Shown here piece after piece: positions 27,835-38,329 of a stretch of 64,000 nucleotides of DNA (positions are counted from its first letter, which is position 1; each line of letters begins with the position of its first letter). The position numbers were made by a program, and so were the translations under genes. The notes below the pieces were generated by a model. It was not told the origin of the DNA. It searched no databases and was given only the letters and a program-made list of their open reading frames with translations. This DNA comes from Tsukamurella pseudospumae (GTDB lineage Bacteria; Actinomycetota; Actinomycetes; Mycobacteriales; Mycobacteriaceae), in NCBI RefSeq assembly GCF_001575205.1, contig NZ_LSRE01000034.1, positions 165,528 through 229,527 on the forward strand, given 5' to 3'.

Positions 27835-27891
27835 ACCGCGCCCGGTCACACCCCGTCCCACCCGATCCACACACCTCAGGAGCGAGTCCCC

Positions 27892-28713
27892 ATGGCCCTC
27901 GGCCGCCGTAAGTCCAAGCCGCGCAGCACCTCGAGCGTCGACCCGTACGCCACGATCGGCCAGCCGGAGCACCACACCGTCCCCGCGCCCGCCGAGGACG
28001 ACGAGGCGCAGGAGCTGGGCAGCGGCGCCGGCCCGTACGACCTCTCGTCGCTGAGCAGCGAGGAGGGCCTCGACGAGGGCCGCCTCGACCTGGGTTCGAT
28101 CATTCTGGCGATGCCGCCGGAGTCGCAGCTGCAGGTGGAGATGAGCCCCGAGGGTGTGCCCATCGGTGTGCACCTCGACACGCCCGCCGGCCGCGTGACG
28201 CCCGGCGTCTTCGCTGCCCCGAAGTCGGGCGGCCAGTGGCGTGAGGTGGTCACCGAGCTGGCGGACTCGCTCCGCGAGAACGGTGCGCAGGTCACGATCG
28301 AGGACGGTCACTGGGGCCGCGAGGTCGTCGGTGTCCAGCCCGACGGAGTGCTCCGGTTCATCGGCGTCGACGGTCCGCGGTGGATGGTCCGGTTCGTCGT
28401 GGCCTCGCCGCTCGAGAGCGCCGATCAGGCCGCGCAGTTGGCGCGGGCGATGCTCGCGGAGACCGTGATCCGGCGCGGCACCGACCCGCGCCCCGCTCGC
28501 GACCACCTCGAGATCGAGCTGCCGGCCGAGCTGGTGCAGCAGCTGCAGCAGGCCATGGCCCAGCAGCAGGCGCAACAGGAGGAGGCCGCCGCGTCGATCG
28601 CGGCGCAGGTCGCGCAGCGCGCCGCCGCGGACGGCCCCGCGGCCCTACGGCAGAACAACCAGGACCGGCTCACCCAGGGCTCGGCCCTGAGCCGGCTCAA
28701 CAACCAGCAGTAA
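27892..28713 (+). CDS. DUF3710 family protein
   Basis: A 273-residue soluble protein. Conserved core sequences include YDLSSLSSEEGLDEGRLDLG, PPESQLQVEMSPEG and VVGVQPDGVLRFIGVDGPRW, followed by PLESADQAAQLARAML. The C-terminus (about 220-260) is a Gln/Ala-rich likely coiled coil. It has no signal peptide or membrane segment. The dut-DUF3710 order is conserved in mycobacteria (Rv2696c). Function unknown. Its 3' end overlaps the convergent hydrolase gene by 17 bases. Confidence 0.88.
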   Translation: MALGRRKSKPRSTSSVDPYATIGQPEHHTVPAPAEDDEAQELGSGAGPYDLSSLSSEEGLDEGRLDLGSIILAMPPESQLQVEMSPEGVPIGVHLDTPAGRVTPGVFAAPKSGGQWREVVTELADSLRENGAQVTIEDGHWGREVVGVQPDGVLRFIGVDGPRWMVRFVVASPLESADQAAQLARAMLAETVIRRGTDPRPARDHLEIELPAELVQQLQQAMAQQQAQQEEAAASIAAQVAQRAAADGPAALRQNNQDRLTQGSALSRLNNQQ

Positions 28714-29395
28714 GCGCCGCGAGCCCGGCCCGGCCCAGGACCTCCGGGTCCGGGCCGAGGTCGGCCAGGTCGACGGCCGTCGCCGCCGCCCCCGGGATCG
28801 CCGCGCCCCACTGCCGCGCGACGGCGACCGGGTGGATCAGGTCGCCCTCGGCGCCGACGACGACGGTGCGCGCGCAGAGCCGCCCGAACTCGGCCTCCGT
28901 CGGGGCCACGTACACGGCCGCCTCCCGGAGCGCGGGCGCGAGGAAGTCCCCGTGGGCGGCCCACGACCGGCTCAGCTCGCGCGCGAGCCATGGCGGACTG
29001 CCCGCCCGCATCCGCGCGATGGCCTCGGTCGCACCGACCTCATCGACGACGTCCGCGGTCACCCGCGCCGACATCGCCGCCGGGATCTCCGGGCCCGCGG
29101 CGCCCGTCCACGGCGGCAGGGTGAGGACCAGCGTGATGTCCGCGTCGGGGTTCTCCAGGGCCCAGCCCGCCGCGACCGCCGAGCCCAGGGACACGCCGCA
29201 GGCCAACAGCGGACCGTCGGACGCTGCGGCGGTGAGGGCGGCGCGGTACCCGGCCACCACCGACGGTGGCGTCGCGTCCACGGCGACGGTCCGCGCGCAC
29301 AGCCGGGTGAGTGGGGCGAAGGCGCGGAGCACGAAGTCGGCGTCCGAGCCCGAACCGGGCAGGAGCACGGCGGTGGTGCGCTCGAGGAACTGCAT
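28697..29395 (-). CDS. Alpha/beta-hydrolase-fold protein (Rv2695-like)
   Basis: A 232-residue protein. An N-terminal strand TTAVLLPGSGSDADF gives the oxyanion region, the nucleophile elbow is GVSLGSAVAAG (Ser near residue 89), and a late VVVGAEGDLIHP supplies the Asp and His positions. It therefore looks like a catalytically competent hydrolase, although its substrate is unknown. It sits between DUF3710 and DUF3159, the location of Rv2695 in M. tuberculosis. It overlaps the convergent DUF3710 gene by 17 bases. Confidence 0.8.
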   Translation of the reverse strand: MQFLERTTAVLLPGSGSDADFVLRAFAPLTRLCARTVAVDATPPSVVAGYRAALTAAASDGPLLACGVSLGSAVAAGWALENPDADITLVLTLPPWTGAAGPEIPAAMSARVTADVVDEVGATEAIARMRAGSPPWLARELSRSWAAHGDFLAPALREAAVYVAPTEAEFGRLCARTVVVGAEGDLIHPVAVARQWGAAIPGAAATAVDLADLGPDPEVLGRAGLAALTAGC

Positions 29396-29433
29396 GGGAC
29401 GAGCATGCCAGGGCCGCCACGTAGGGTGGACGG

Positions 29434-30120
29434 GTGACGGACGGCGAGGAACGGGACACGACGGCGGAGACCGCCGAACCCTCGATCAAGGACCAGGTGC
29501 TCGAGCAGATGGGTGGCTGGCAGGGCATGGTGTACTCGGCCCTGCCGGTCGTGGCGTTCGTGCCCGCCAACGCCCTGTGGGGACTGTGGGGCGGCGTCAT
29601 CGCCGCGCTCGTCGTGGCCGCACTGGTGGCCGTGGTCCGGCTCGCGACCCGCAGCTCGATCCAGCCCGCGATCTCGGGGTTCTTCGGGGTGGCGGTGTGC
29701 GTCGTGATCGCCCTGCTCGTGGGCGGCAACGGCAAGGGCTACTTCCTCTACGGCATCGTGATGCAGGCCGTGCTCGCGGTCGCGTGCCTGGTGTCGATCC
29801 TGGTCCGGCGACCCCTCGTCGGGGTGCTGTGGCACCTGTTCTCCGAGCGGCAGGACGCGGGCGAGACCGACGACGATGCGCCGACGGCACCGCAGGACTG
29901 GCGTGCGGACCTCCGGCAGTTCCGGGCGTTCACCTGGCTCACGCTGATGTGGACGGCCATGTTCGCGTTCCGCTTCGGAGTCCAGTTCTACCTGTACGTC
30001 ACCGACAACGTCGGCGGGCTCGGCATCGCGCGGATCCTCATGGGCTGGCCGATGTTCGCGGCCGGCCTGCTCATCGTCTTCCTCGTCGCCCGGAGGTTCA
30101 CGCATGCTCGCGCCGAATGA
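29434..30120 (+). CDS. DUF3159 integral membrane protein
   Basis: A 228-residue protein with about six membrane segments (about 33-50, 53-70, 78-98, 103-122, 163-182 and 193-213). The conserved N-terminal EQMGGWQGMVYSALPVVAFV is the DUF3159 signature. It starts at GTG 29434, which agrees with conserved residues. The 3' end overlaps the methyltransferase gene by 17 bases, suggesting coupled translation. Rv2693c is the mycobacterial counterpart. Transport function is possible but unproven. Confidence 0.88.
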   Translation: MTDGEERDTTAETAEPSIKDQVLEQMGGWQGMVYSALPVVAFVPANALWGLWGGVIAALVVAALVAVVRLATRSSIQPAISGFFGVAVCVVIALLVGGNGKGYFLYGIVMQAVLAVACLVSILVRRPLVGVLWHLFSERQDAGETDDDAPTAPQDWRADLRQFRAFTWLTLMWTAMFAFRFGVQFYLYVTDNVGGLGIARILMGWPMFAAGLLIVFLVARRFTHARAE

Positions 30121-31306
30121 CCTGCTCGAGCTGACCTGCGGCGCGCCCGGGCACGGCGGCTTCGTCATCGCCCGGCACGAGGGCCGCGCGGTCTTCGTGC
30201 GCGGCGCGCTGCCAGGGGAGACGGTGCGCGCCCGGGTCACCGAGGTCAAGAAGTCCTACGCCCGCGCGGGCACCGTCGAGGTCCTCGAGGCGTCGCCGCA
30301 CCGCGTCGCCGAGGCCTGTGCCGCCGCGGCGGCCGGAGCGGGCTGCTGCGACCTGACCTTCACCACCCCCGCCTACCAGCGAGAACTCAAGGCCGACGTC
30401 CTCCACGACCTCCTCGCGCGGTTCGGGGGCTTCGATCCGGGCGCGTTCGAGCCGACCGTCGAGCCCCTGTCCGGCGCCCCGGTCACCGGATGGCGGCACC
30501 GCGCGCGTCTGGTGGCCGACGGTGCCGGCGCGCTCGGGCAACACGCGTTCCGCAGCGCCGCGGTCGTCGCCGCGCCCTGTGTGCAGCTGCCCGCCGCGCT
30601 CACGGACCTCGCGGGAGCCGTGCGCGCCGAGCCCGGCACCGAGGTCGCGCTCGTGCTCGACGACGCCGGCGCCGCGCACGCCGCGGTGCCCGCCCGGCGC
30701 GGGCGGCCGGCGAAGGCGCTGTCCGGGGACGGGCTCGCCGAGTACCGTGTCGGCACCCGCTCGTGGAAGGTCCCGGTGGGCGGCTTCTGGCAGGCCCATC
30801 GCGACGCAGCCACCCGCTATGCCGCGCTCGTCGGCGGATACGCGGGGCAGTACGGCGGCGGCGCCGGCCATGCCTGGGACCTGTACGGCGGCGCGGGCGT
30901 GCTCGCCGGCGCGCTGGTCGACGAGGGCATGACCGTGGACGTCGTGGAGACCTCGGGCGGCGCCATCGCCGCCGGGAAACAGACCCTGGCACAGGAGCCG
31001 GTCGTGTTCCATCGTGGCGACGTCGCCTCGCGGCTCAAGGGATTGCGCGCACCGTCGACCGTGGTGCTGGACCCACCGCGCACCGGTGCCGGGGCGGCGG
31101 TCATGACCGCGATCACCGCGTCCGCCCCGCGGGCGATCGTGCACGTCGGCTGCGATCCCGCGGCGTTCGCCCGCGACCTGGGCGCGGCGTGCGAGAACGG
31201 CTACCGCGTGGCCGAACTCTCGGCCTACGACGCCTTCCCCGGAACCCATCACCTGGAGGCCTTCGCCGTGCTGGTGCCGGGGCACGAGGACCGTCGTGGC
31301 CGGTAA
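30104..31306 (+). CDS. TRAM-domain RNA (uracil-5-)methyltransferase, TrmA/RumA family
   Basis: A 400-residue SAM-dependent enzyme. The N-terminal TRAM domain (about 1-65) has [20 protein letters not shown]. The central insert includes GAGCCDL. The Rossmann core has [25 protein letters not shown] and the catalytic Cys in [13 protein letters not shown]. These enzymes make 5-methyluridine in rRNA or tRNA. The RumA iron-sulphur four-Cys set is not complete in the insert. Rv2689c is the mycobacterial counterpart. Which RNA position is modified cannot be read here. Confidence 0.88.
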   Translation: MLAPNDLLELTCGAPGHGGFVIARHEGRAVFVRGALPGETVRARVTEVKKSYARAGTVEVLEASPHRVAEACAAAAAGAGCCDLTFTTPAYQRELKADVLHDLLARFGGFDPGAFEPTVEPLSGAPVTGWRHRARLVADGAGALGQHAFRSAAVVAAPCVQLPAALTDLAGAVRAEPGTEVALVLDDAGAAHAAVPARRGRPAKALSGDGLAEYRVGTRSWKVPVGGFWQAHRDAATRYAALVGGYAGQYGGGAGHAWDLYGGAGVLAGALVDEGMTVDVVETSGGAIAAGKQTLAQEPVVFHRGDVASRLKGLRAPSTVVLDPPRTGAGAAVMTAITASAPRAIVHVGCDPAAFARDLGAACENGYRVAELSAYDAFPGTHHLEAFAVLVPGHEDRRGR

Positions 31307-31346
31307 GGTGGGCGGAGCACCTCTCACGGGAGTAGACACGAGGGAT

Positions 31347-33272
31347 ATGAACCTGCTGAGCACCATCGAGTCCCCACGCGACCTGCGTCGGCTGGACCAG
31401 GACCAGCTCACTGCGCTGGCCGGGGAGATCCGTGACTTCCTCGTGGAGAAGGTCTCGGCCACCGGTGGGCACCTCGGCCCGAACCTCGGCGTGGTCGAGC
31501 TCACGATGGCGATCCACCGGGTCTTCGACTCGCCGGTGGACCCGGTGCTCTTCGACACCGGTCATCAGGCGTACGTGCACAAGATCCTCACCGGCCGGCG
31601 CGACGGTTTCGACACGCTGCGACAGGCCGGGGGGCTCTCCGGCTACCCGTGCCGGGCCGAGTCCGAGCACGACTGGGTCGAGTCCTCGCACGCCTCGGCG
31701 GCGTTGAGCTACGCCGACGGCCTGGCGAAGGCCTTCGCGCTGAAGGGGGAGAAGCGCACGGTCGTCGCGGTCGTCGGTGACGGTGCCCTGACCGGCGGGA
31801 TGTGCTGGGAGGCCCTCAACAACATCGCCGCGTCCGACCGGCCGGTGGTCGTCGTCGTCAACGACAACGGCCGGTCCTACGCGCCCACGATCGGCGGCCT
31901 TGCCACCCACCTCTCCGGCCTGCGCACCCAGCCCGAGTACGAGCGGCTGCTGGGGGAGGCACGGCGTCGGCTGCGCAACGTCCCCGTGCTCGGCGAGCCC
32001 GCGTACTCCGTGCTGCACGGCATGAAGACCGGCATCAAGGACATGGTCAGCCCGCAGGCGCTGTTCGCGGACCTCGGCCTGAAGTACCTAGGTCCGATCG
32101 ACGGGCACGACGAGGCGGCCGTGGAGGCCGCGCTGCGGCGCGCCAAGGACTTCGGCGGCCCCGTCGTGGTGCACGCGATCACCCGCAAGGGCAACGGCTA
32201 CGAGCACGCGGAGAACCACGAGGCCGACCAGATGCACGGCATCGGCGTCATCGATCCCGCCACCGGCCTGCCGGTGGGCGGGGGCAGCGGGGCCGACTGG
32301 ACGTCGGTGTTCGCCGAGGAACTGGTCGCGCACGGCGAGAAGCGCTCGGACATCGTCGCCATCACCGGTGCGATGGCCGAACCGACGGGCGTCGCCGACT
32401 TCGGGCGCAAGTTCCCGGACCGGATGTACGACGTGGGCATCGCCGAGCAGCACGCGCTGACCTCCGCCGCCGGCCTCGCGCTGGGCGGCATGCACCCGGT
32501 GGTCGCGCTGTACGCCACCTTCCTCAACCGGGCCTTCGATCAGCTCCTCATGGACGTCGCGCTGCTGAAGCAGGGCGTCACGGTCGTGCTCGACCGCTCC
32601 GGCGTGACGGGTCCCGACGGTGCGAGCCACCACGGCATGTGGGACCTCTCGCTCGCCGCGATCGTGCCCGGCCTGCGTGCCGCGGTGCCGCGCGACGCCG
32701 CCCGTCTGCGCGAGGAGTTCGCCGAGGCCCTCGAGGTCGACGATGCGCCCACGCTCGTCCGCTACGGCAAGGGCGCGGTGCCCGCGGACCTCGAGGCCCT
32801 CCGCCGCCTGCCCGACGGTGTCGACGTGCTGGTCGAGGACGACAGTCGCGGCGCGGACGTGCTCCTCGTCGCGGTCGGTGCGTTCGCGCACACCGCCGTC
32901 GACGTGGCCGCCCGCCTGCGGGACCAGGGCATCTCGGTGACCGTCGTCGATCCGCGCTGGGTGCTCCCGGTGCCGGCGTCCGTCGTGGACCTGGCCCGCA
33001 CGCATCAGCTCGTGGTCACCCTGGAGGACAACGGCGTGGCGGGCGGCATCGGTTCTGCGGTGACCGCGGCGCTGCAGACCGCCGAGGTGGACGTCCCCAC
33101 CCGGGTGCTCGGCATCGAGCAGGCCTTCCTCGACCACGCCTCCCGTGGCGAGATCCTCAGTGACCTGGGCCTGACCCCGTCGGAGATCGCGTTCCGCATC
33201 ACCGGTTGGGTCACAGCGTGCGCCCACGTGAGCCTTCCCGCCGCGGAGGTGGCGGGGGAGCAGGTGCGCTGA
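31347..33272 (+). CDS. dxs: 1-deoxy-D-xylulose-5-phosphate synthase
   Basis: A 641-residue transketolase-like enzyme, full family length. It condenses pyruvate and glyceraldehyde 3-phosphate in the first step of the MEP isoprenoid pathway. Motifs: [25 protein letters not shown], the thiamine diphosphate motif [16 protein letters not shown], and in the pyrimidine domain [20 protein letters not shown] and [18 protein letters not shown] 31347 was chosen over an in-frame start at 31296 that would overlap the methyltransferase gene. It ends 11 bases from the convergent RNase D gene. Confidence 0.97.
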   Translation: MNLLSTIESPRDLRRLDQDQLTALAGEIRDFLVEKVSATGGHLGPNLGVVELTMAIHRVFDSPVDPVLFDTGHQAYVHKILTGRRDGFDTLRQAGGLSGYPCRAESEHDWVESSHASAALSYADGLAKAFALKGEKRTVVAVVGDGALTGGMCWEALNNIAASDRPVVVVVNDNGRSYAPTIGGLATHLSGLRTQPEYERLLGEARRRLRNVPVLGEPAYSVLHGMKTGIKDMVSPQALFADLGLKYLGPIDGHDEAAVEAALRRAKDFGGPVVVHAITRKGNGYEHAENHEADQMHGIGVIDPATGLPVGGGSGADWTSVFAEELVAHGEKRSDIVAITGAMAEPTGVADFGRKFPDRMYDVGIAEQHALTSAAGLALGGMHPVVALYATFLNRAFDQLLMDVALLKQGVTVVLDRSGVTGPDGASHHGMWDLSLAAIVPGLRAAVPRDAARLREEFAEALEVDDAPTLVRYGKGAVPADLEALRRLPDGVDVLVEDDSRGADVLLVAVGAFAHTAVDVAARLRDQGISVTVVDPRWVLPVPASVVDLARTHQLVVTLEDNGVAGGIGSAVTAALQTAEVDVPTRVLGIEQAFLDHASRGEILSDLGLTPSEIAFRITGWVTACAHVSLPAAEVAGEQVR

Positions 33273-33283
33273 GCCGCTCGCAC

Positions 33284-34504
33284 CTACGCCGTCGCCAGGG
33301 CGGCGGCGACGGCGGGCACCGTCAGGCGACGCTGCCAGTCCCGCGCACCCGACGCTGCCAGGGCATCGTCGACCTGCGTGACGCCCGCGGCCGTGCCCTC
33401 CCAGCACAACTGCCGGACGGCGTCGGTGGGCAGAAGGTTCTCGACGGGCACCGCGACCTCGTCGGAGATCCCGGCCAGCGCTGCCCGGACCTTCGCGAGC
33501 CGCTCGGCGGCCTCGGGATTCGACTTGGCCCACCGGTTGTTGGCGGGCATGCCGTTGCGCGGGCCGTGCAGCGGGGGGAGCTTCGCGTCCGACAGTGCGT
33601 TGGCACGGTCGATCGCCGACATCCAGCGCTTCGCCGATCGGCGCATCCTGGGCCCGCCGAACACCGGCAGCGCGGTCAGCTCCGCCTCCGAGGTGGGGTT
33701 CTTCGCGGCGGCGTTGACGATCGCCGCATCGGGCAGGGTGCGTCCCGGCGCGACATTGCGCTGCTCGGCCATCTCGTCGCGCGCGAGCCACAGCTCGCGG
33801 GCGCGGGCCAACTGGCGGCGGTTGCGCAGGGTGCTCAGGCCCGACAGTCGACGCCACGGATCCTGCTTCGGCGGCGGGTCCGGCCGGGTGCGCTCGTACT
33901 CGAACTCCTCGAGGGCCCACTCGAGCTTCCCTGCGTCCTCGAGGCGCTCGTAGGCCTCGTCGCGCAGGTCCACGAGGACCTCGACGTCGAGGGCGGCGTA
34001 GTTGAGCCAATCGTGCGGCAGCGGGCGAGTGCTCCAGTCGGCGGCGCCGTGCCCCTTCGCCAGCGCGTATCCCGTGTACTCGGAGGTCATCGCGGCCAGG
34101 TTCACCCGCGGCGCACCCAACAGCCGCCCGGCGAGCTCGGTGTCGAACAGCTCGTCGCAGACGAAACCGTCGTCGCGCAGGCAGGGCAGGTCCTGGTCGG
34201 CGGCGTGCAGCACCCACTCGACGCCCCGCAGCGCGCCGATGACGGGTGCGAGCCCCTCGGGCTCGTGGATCGGGTCCAGCAGGAACAGTCCGGAACCGGT
34301 CCGCTTGATCTGGATCAGGTACGCGCGGGAGGAGTAGGTGAATCCGGAGGCGCGTTCGGTGTCGAGGGCGATGGGGCCGGTCCCGCGCAGTAGCGCGGCC
34401 GCGCAGTCGGCGAACTCCTCGACGGTCGTGAGGGGCTCGGGGACGCCCTCGTCGGGCTCGGTCAGGGGAATGCCGGGAACGGGTTCCGCGGGGCCCTTCG
34501 CCAC
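33284..34504 (-). CDS. rnd: Ribonuclease D-like 3'-5' exonuclease (DEDDy, HRDC)
   Basis: A 406-residue nuclease. The DEDD motifs are visible: IALDTERASGFTYSSRAYLI (D, E), LHAADQDLPCL (D) and the motif III region WLNYAALDVEVLVDL (Y, D). A helical HRDC domain follows (about 220-300: PWRRLSGLSTLRNRRQLARA). It trims stable RNA precursors. GTG 34504 follows the DUF3000 stop by 7 bases, so the two genes form an operon, as with Rv2681/Rv2680. Confidence 0.9.
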   Translation of the reverse strand: MAKGPAEPVPGIPLTEPDEGVPEPLTTVEEFADCAAALLRGTGPIALDTERASGFTYSSRAYLIQIKRTGSGLFLLDPIHEPEGLAPVIGALRGVEWVLHAADQDLPCLRDDGFVCDELFDTELAGRLLGAPRVNLAAMTSEYTGYALAKGHGAADWSTRPLPHDWLNYAALDVEVLVDLRDEAYERLEDAGKLEWALEEFEYERTRPDPPPKQDPWRRLSGLSTLRNRRQLARARELWLARDEMAEQRNVAPGRTLPDAAIVNAAAKNPTSEAELTALPVFGGPRMRRSAKRWMSAIDRANALSDAKLPPLHGPRNGMPANNRWAKSNPEAAERLAKVRAALAGISDEVAVPVENLLPTDAVRQLCWEGTAAGVTQVDDALAASGARDWQRRLTVPAVAAALATA

Positions 34505-34511
34505 GGCCGGC

Positions 34512-35129
34512 CTACGACCCGAGTCGGGTGATGCCGGCCGGGGGCAGCCCGGCAGCCATCTCCAGCACCGAGCAGAACGCCTCGACGTGCCCGGACAGGT
34601 TCTCTCCCAGTGGGGTCCATGACGCGCGCAGTTCGAGCTGGTGGGCGCGGGGCGGTCCGGCGATGTCGCCGTAGCGCACCGACGCCGTGGCGGTGACGGT
34701 GCCGCCCAGTGCGGTGACCTCCTGGCCACGCTCGGCGAGCGCGTCGGTCAGCCAGCTCCACGCGACCTCGGGAAGCAGCGGATCGGAGGCGAGCGACTCG
34801 TCGACCTCGGACTGCACGTACGCGACGAGCCGCATCAGGCCGTTCCACGCCTCGTGCCCGTGCGGGTCGTACAGCAGGATCAGGCGGCCGAAGGTCTCCC
34901 CGTCGGAGTACTCGGGGACGACGTCGGTCTCCGGTGAGCGGACCTCGGCGCCGAGCGCGTAGCTGTAGGGCGCGAGCCGTTGCGGTGGCCGGATGCTCCC
35001 GATCTCGATCTCCGGGCGGACCGTCGCCGTGTGCAGGGATTCGACGGCGACGCGGAAGGGCTCCGGCTCGGTGCCGCGCTGCCCCGCTCCGTCGGTCGCC
35101 CCATCGGCACCCGTTCCTGGTTGGCTCAC
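34512..35129 (-). CDS. DUF3000 family protein
   Basis: A 205-residue soluble protein starting at GTG 35129. Conserved sequences: RPEIEIGSIRPPQRLAPYSY, DPHGHEAWNGLMRLVAYVQS and ELRASWTPLGENLSGHVEAF. These are typical of DUF3000 (Rv2680-like). No catalytic motif or localisation signal is evident. It is co-transcribed with the RNase D gene, which hints at RNA-related work, but that is only context. It is divergent from hemE with 95 bases between starts. Confidence 0.85.
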   Translation of the reverse strand: MSQPGTGADGATDGAGQRGTEPEPFRVAVESLHTATVRPEIEIGSIRPPQRLAPYSYALGAEVRSPETDVVPEYSDGETFGRLILLYDPHGHEAWNGLMRLVAYVQSEVDESLASDPLLPEVAWSWLTDALAERGQEVTALGGTVTATASVRYGDIAGPPRAHQLELRASWTPLGENLSGHVEAFCSVLEMAAGLPPAGITRLGS

Positions 35130-35224
35130 AAACCGTGACCGTAGCCGCAAAGCCGGCGCTCTCGGCGGAGGCGCGCCGCAGGCCTGAAGCCCACGGCGCC
35201 GCACTCATGACATGATCGACGGCG

Positions 35225-36298
35225 ATGAGTACCAAGGACGAGTCGACGAGGGACGACGCGGTCGCCTACCCGCTGCTCGCCGCCGCGACGGGCGCCACGC
35301 CCTCGCGCCGGCCGGTGTGGTTCATGCGCCAGGCGGGCCGTTCGCTGCCCGAGTACCGCAAGGTGCGCGAGGGAATCGGCATGCTGCAGTCGTGTTTCCG
35401 CCCCGATCTGGTGTGCGAGATCACCCTCCAGCCGGTGCGCCGGCACCGGACGGACGCCGCCATCCTGTTCTCCGACATCGTCGTGCCGCTCAAGGCAGCG
35501 GGCATCGACCTCGACATCGTGAGCGGGATCGGCCCCGTCATCGAGCAGCCCGTCCGGGACGCCGCCGCCGTCGCGGCCATGCCGGAGCTCGATCCCGAGC
35601 AGGTCGCGCCGGTGGCGGAGGCTGTGCGGATGCTGCGCGGTGAGCTGCCCGCGGGCGTCGCGCTCATCGGCTTCTCGGGTGCGCCCTTCACGTTGGCCTC
35701 GTACCTGGTGGAGGGCGGTCCCAGCCGCAACCACGAGCGCACCAAGGCGCTGATGTACTCGGATCCGGACACGTGGAACGCGTTGCTGGGCAAGCTCGGC
35801 GACATCGCGATCACCTTCCTGCGGGCGCAGGCCGAGGCCGGCGCGCAGGCCTTCCAACTGTTCGACTCGTGGGCGGGCGCGCTCTCGCTCGCCGACTACC
35901 GCACGTACGTGCAGCCGCACTCGGAGCGCGTCTTCGCCGCACTGAGGGAGTCCGCTCCCGCGTTGCCCGCGTTCCACTTCGGCGTGGGCACGGGTGAGCT
36001 GCTGGGCGCGATGGGCGAGGCCGGCGCCGATGTCGTGGGTGTCGACTGGCGCACGCCGCTCGACGTCGCGGTGGGTCGGGTCGGGCCGGGTAGGGCGCTG
36101 CAGGGCAACCTCGACCCCGCCGTCCTCATGGCCGATCGGGGCACCGTCGAGGCGCAGGTCCGGCGCGTGGTCGCCGAGGGCGACGCGGCGGTCGCCGCCG
36201 GCGCGACGGGGCACGTGTTCAACCTCGGGCACGGCGTCCTGCCCGCGACGGATCCCGACGTGCTCACCCGCGTCGTCGACCTGGTGCACGAACTGTGA
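35225..36298 (+). CDS. hemE: Uroporphyrinogen decarboxylase
   Basis: A 357-residue enzyme that converts uroporphyrinogen III to coproporphyrinogen III. The N-terminal signature [20 protein letters not shown] includes the catalytic arginines. [26 protein letters not shown] and the C-terminal [13 protein letters not shown] complete the family pattern. Its stop overlaps the GTG of hemY. It opens a three-gene haem operon (hemE-hemY-hemQ) that is diagnostic for the coproporphyrin-dependent route of Gram-positive bacteria. Confidence 0.97.
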   Translation: MSTKDESTRDDAVAYPLLAAATGATPSRRPVWFMRQAGRSLPEYRKVREGIGMLQSCFRPDLVCEITLQPVRRHRTDAAILFSDIVVPLKAAGIDLDIVSGIGPVIEQPVRDAAAVAAMPELDPEQVAPVAEAVRMLRGELPAGVALIGFSGAPFTLASYLVEGGPSRNHERTKALMYSDPDTWNALLGKLGDIAITFLRAQAEAGAQAFQLFDSWAGALSLADYRTYVQPHSERVFAALRESAPALPAFHFGVGTGELLGAMGEAGADVVGVDWRTPLDVAVGRVGPGRALQGNLDPAVLMADRGTVEAQVRRVVAEGDAAVAAGATGHVFNLGHGVLPATDPDVLTRVVDLVHEL

Positions 36299-37560
36299 GC
36301 AATGTCGCCGTCGTCGGGGCGGGAATCTCGGGTCTGGTGGCCGCGCTCCGTCTGCAGCAGGCGGGCGCCCGGGTCACGGTGTTCGAGTCGGGCAACCGGG
36401 TCGGCGGGAAGCTGCGCTCGGAGATGCTCGGCGACCAGCGCCTGGACGTGGGCGCGGAGGCCTTCCTCCGGCGTCGTCCCGAGGTCCTCGACCTCGCGGC
36501 CGAGCTGGGCCTCGCCGACGAGGTGGTCGAGCCCGCGGGGCGCCGCCCGGCGCTGTTCGCCGACGGTGGTCTCCGGGGCGGCTTCGGCCGCACCCTGATG
36601 GGCGTCCCGAGCGACGCGGACGAGGTGCGGATCCCGCTGCGCTGGAATCCCGGTGCCGACGCGTCGATCGGTGCGTTGGTCCGCTCGCGGCTCGGCGACG
36701 AGGTGGTCGAGCGCAGCGTCGATCCGATGGTCTCGGGGGTGTTCGCGGCGCACGCCGACGACGTCTCCGTCCGCGCCGCCCTGCCCGCCCTCGCCGCCCG
36801 CCTCGACGACGGTGCGCCGTCGCTGGGGGAGGCGGTGCGCGATGCGCTCGGCGAGCCCGACGACAGTCCGGTCTTCGGCGCGTTCCGCGGCGGGTACCAG
36901 CAGCTCCTCGACGCGCTCACCGAGCGGCTCGGCGACCGGATCATGCTCGGCGCTCCGGTCCCGGAGGTGCGGCCGGGGTGGAGTCTGCGCGGCTCGATGT
37001 TCGACGCGGTCGTGCTCGCCGTGCCCGCGCCGCAGGTGGCTCGGCTCGTGGGCATGAACCTGCCGGAGCTCGGTGCCGCGGTGTCGAAGATCCCCGCGGC
37101 GAGCTCGGCCCTGGTGACGCTGCGCCTTCCGGACGATGTCGAGTTGCCCGACCTCTCCGGCGTGCTGGTGGCGAGCCGTGAGCAGGTCAGCGCCAAGGCC
37201 CTGACGCTGTCCGGCCGTAAGTGGGACCACCTGCCGGACGGCACGGTCCGGCTGTCCTTCGGGCGTCTCGGCGTGAGCCGGATCGTCGACGATCTCGACT
37301 CCGGCCTCATCGCCGCGGCGCGGGACGATCTGGCGAACATCCTGGGGGTCACCGTCGAACCGACCCATGCGCACGTGCAGCGGTGGTACGAGGGGATCCC
37401 GGTCTACCTGCCCGGGCACCGCGAGACGCTCGCGGCGATCGATGCCGCCACGCCGAGCGGCCTGGCGCTGGCGGGCGCCTACTTCGACGGTGTCGGGGTG
37501 CCGGCCTGCATCGCGCGCGCGGAGCGCGCGGTCGAGCGCGTCCTGGCCGACCTGTCCTGA
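36295..37560 (+). CDS. hemY: Coproporphyrinogen III oxidase / protoporphyrinogen oxidase HemY
   Basis: A 421-residue FAD amine-oxidase-fold enzyme. The dinucleotide motif [20 protein letters not shown] lies at residues 4-23, followed by [13 protein letters not shown]. The C-terminal FAD motif is [17 protein letters not shown]. With HemQ next door it most likely oxidises coproporphyrinogen III to coproporphyrin III. GTG 36295 overlaps the hemE stop. It is slightly shorter than typical HemY (about 450 residues). Confidence 0.94.
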   Translation: MSNVAVVGAGISGLVAALRLQQAGARVTVFESGNRVGGKLRSEMLGDQRLDVGAEAFLRRRPEVLDLAAELGLADEVVEPAGRRPALFADGGLRGGFGRTLMGVPSDADEVRIPLRWNPGADASIGALVRSRLGDEVVERSVDPMVSGVFAAHADDVSVRAALPALAARLDDGAPSLGEAVRDALGEPDDSPVFGAFRGGYQQLLDALTERLGDRIMLGAPVPEVRPGWSLRGSMFDAVVLAVPAPQVARLVGMNLPELGAAVSKIPAASSALVTLRLPDDVELPDLSGVLVASREQVSAKALTLSGRKWDHLPDGTVRLSFGRLGVSRIVDDLDSGLIAAARDDLANILGVTVEPTHAHVQRWYEGIPVYLPGHRETLAAIDAATPSGLALAGAYFDGVGVPACIARAERAVERVLADLS

Positions 37561-37593
37561 GCCGGTCCCGGTCACGGGACTACGATCGGGGAT

Positions 37594-38295
37594 ATGGCCA
37601 AACTGGATTACGCGGAGCTCAATTCGACTGTTCGCTACCTGATGTTCTCGGTGTTCTCGATCTCCCCGGGGGAGCTCGGGGACGACGAGCAGCGCGCGGC
37701 GGCGGCGACCGAGGCGGAGGCCTTCCTGGCGAAGATCCAGGAGGGCGATCTGGTGGTCCGCGGCGTCTACAACATCGCCGGGATGCGGGCCGACGCGGAC
37801 TTCATGATCTGGTGGCACGCGGAGCGGCTCGAGGATCTGCAGGCCGCCTACAACGAGTTCCGGCGGGGTACTGCGCTGGGCCGAGCGAGCGACCCGGTGT
37901 GGTCCAACACCGCGCTGCATCGCCCCGCGGAGTTCAACAAGAGCCACATCCCCGCCTTCCTCGCAGGGGAGGACCCGGGCGCGTACATCTGCGTGTACCC
38001 GTTCGTGCGTAGCCTCGAGTGGTACCTGCTGCCCGATGACGAGCGCCGCAAGATGCTGGCCGACCACGGGCGCGCCGCGCGCGGCTACCCCGATGTCCGG
38101 GCCAACACCGTGCCGGCCTTCGCGCTCGGCGATTACGAGTGGCTGCTGGCCTTCGAGGCGCCCGAGATGCATCGCATCGTCGACCTCATGCGTGACCTGC
38201 GGGCCACGGACGCGCGGCGCCACACCCGCGAGGAGACGCCGTTCTTCTCGGGCCCGCGCGTCGAGGTCCGCGACCTCGTCAACGCCCTACCGTGA
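37594..38295 (+). CDS. hemQ: Coproheme decarboxylase HemQ (chlorite-dismutase family)
   Basis: A 233-residue protein. It begins [20 protein letters not shown] and contains [19 protein letters not shown], with the distal histidine reported for actinobacterial HemQ, then [12 protein letters not shown]. HemQ decarboxylates iron-coproporphyrin to haem b with hydrogen peroxide, completing the coproporphyrin pathway. The gene lies 33 bases after hemY. A true chlorite dismutase is less likely because of the haem operon context. Confidence 0.94.
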   Translation: MAKLDYAELNSTVRYLMFSVFSISPGELGDDEQRAAAATEAEAFLAKIQEGDLVVRGVYNIAGMRADADFMIWWHAERLEDLQAAYNEFRRGTALGRASDPVWSNTALHRPAEFNKSHIPAFLAGEDPGAYICVYPFVRSLEWYLLPDDERRKMLADHGRAARGYPDVRANTVPAFALGDYEWLLAFEAPEMHRIVDLMRDLRATDARRHTREETPFFSGPRVEVRDLVNALP

Positions 38296-38301
38296 TGCCC
38301 G

Positions 38302-38329
38302 GCCGGACGGGGCTCAGGCCTCGTCCGGC
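38302..38329. terminator. Hairpin between convergent hemQ and msrB
   Basis: GCCGGACG / CGTCCGGC, an 8-bp stem with a 12-base loop, starting 6 bases after the hemQ stop. The right arm lies within the last codons of msrB. Confidence 0.5.

Noticed and set aside
37594..38295. Respiratory chlorite dismutase
   Set aside because: Direct linkage to hemE and hemY and actinobacterial sequence features identify coproheme decarboxylase.
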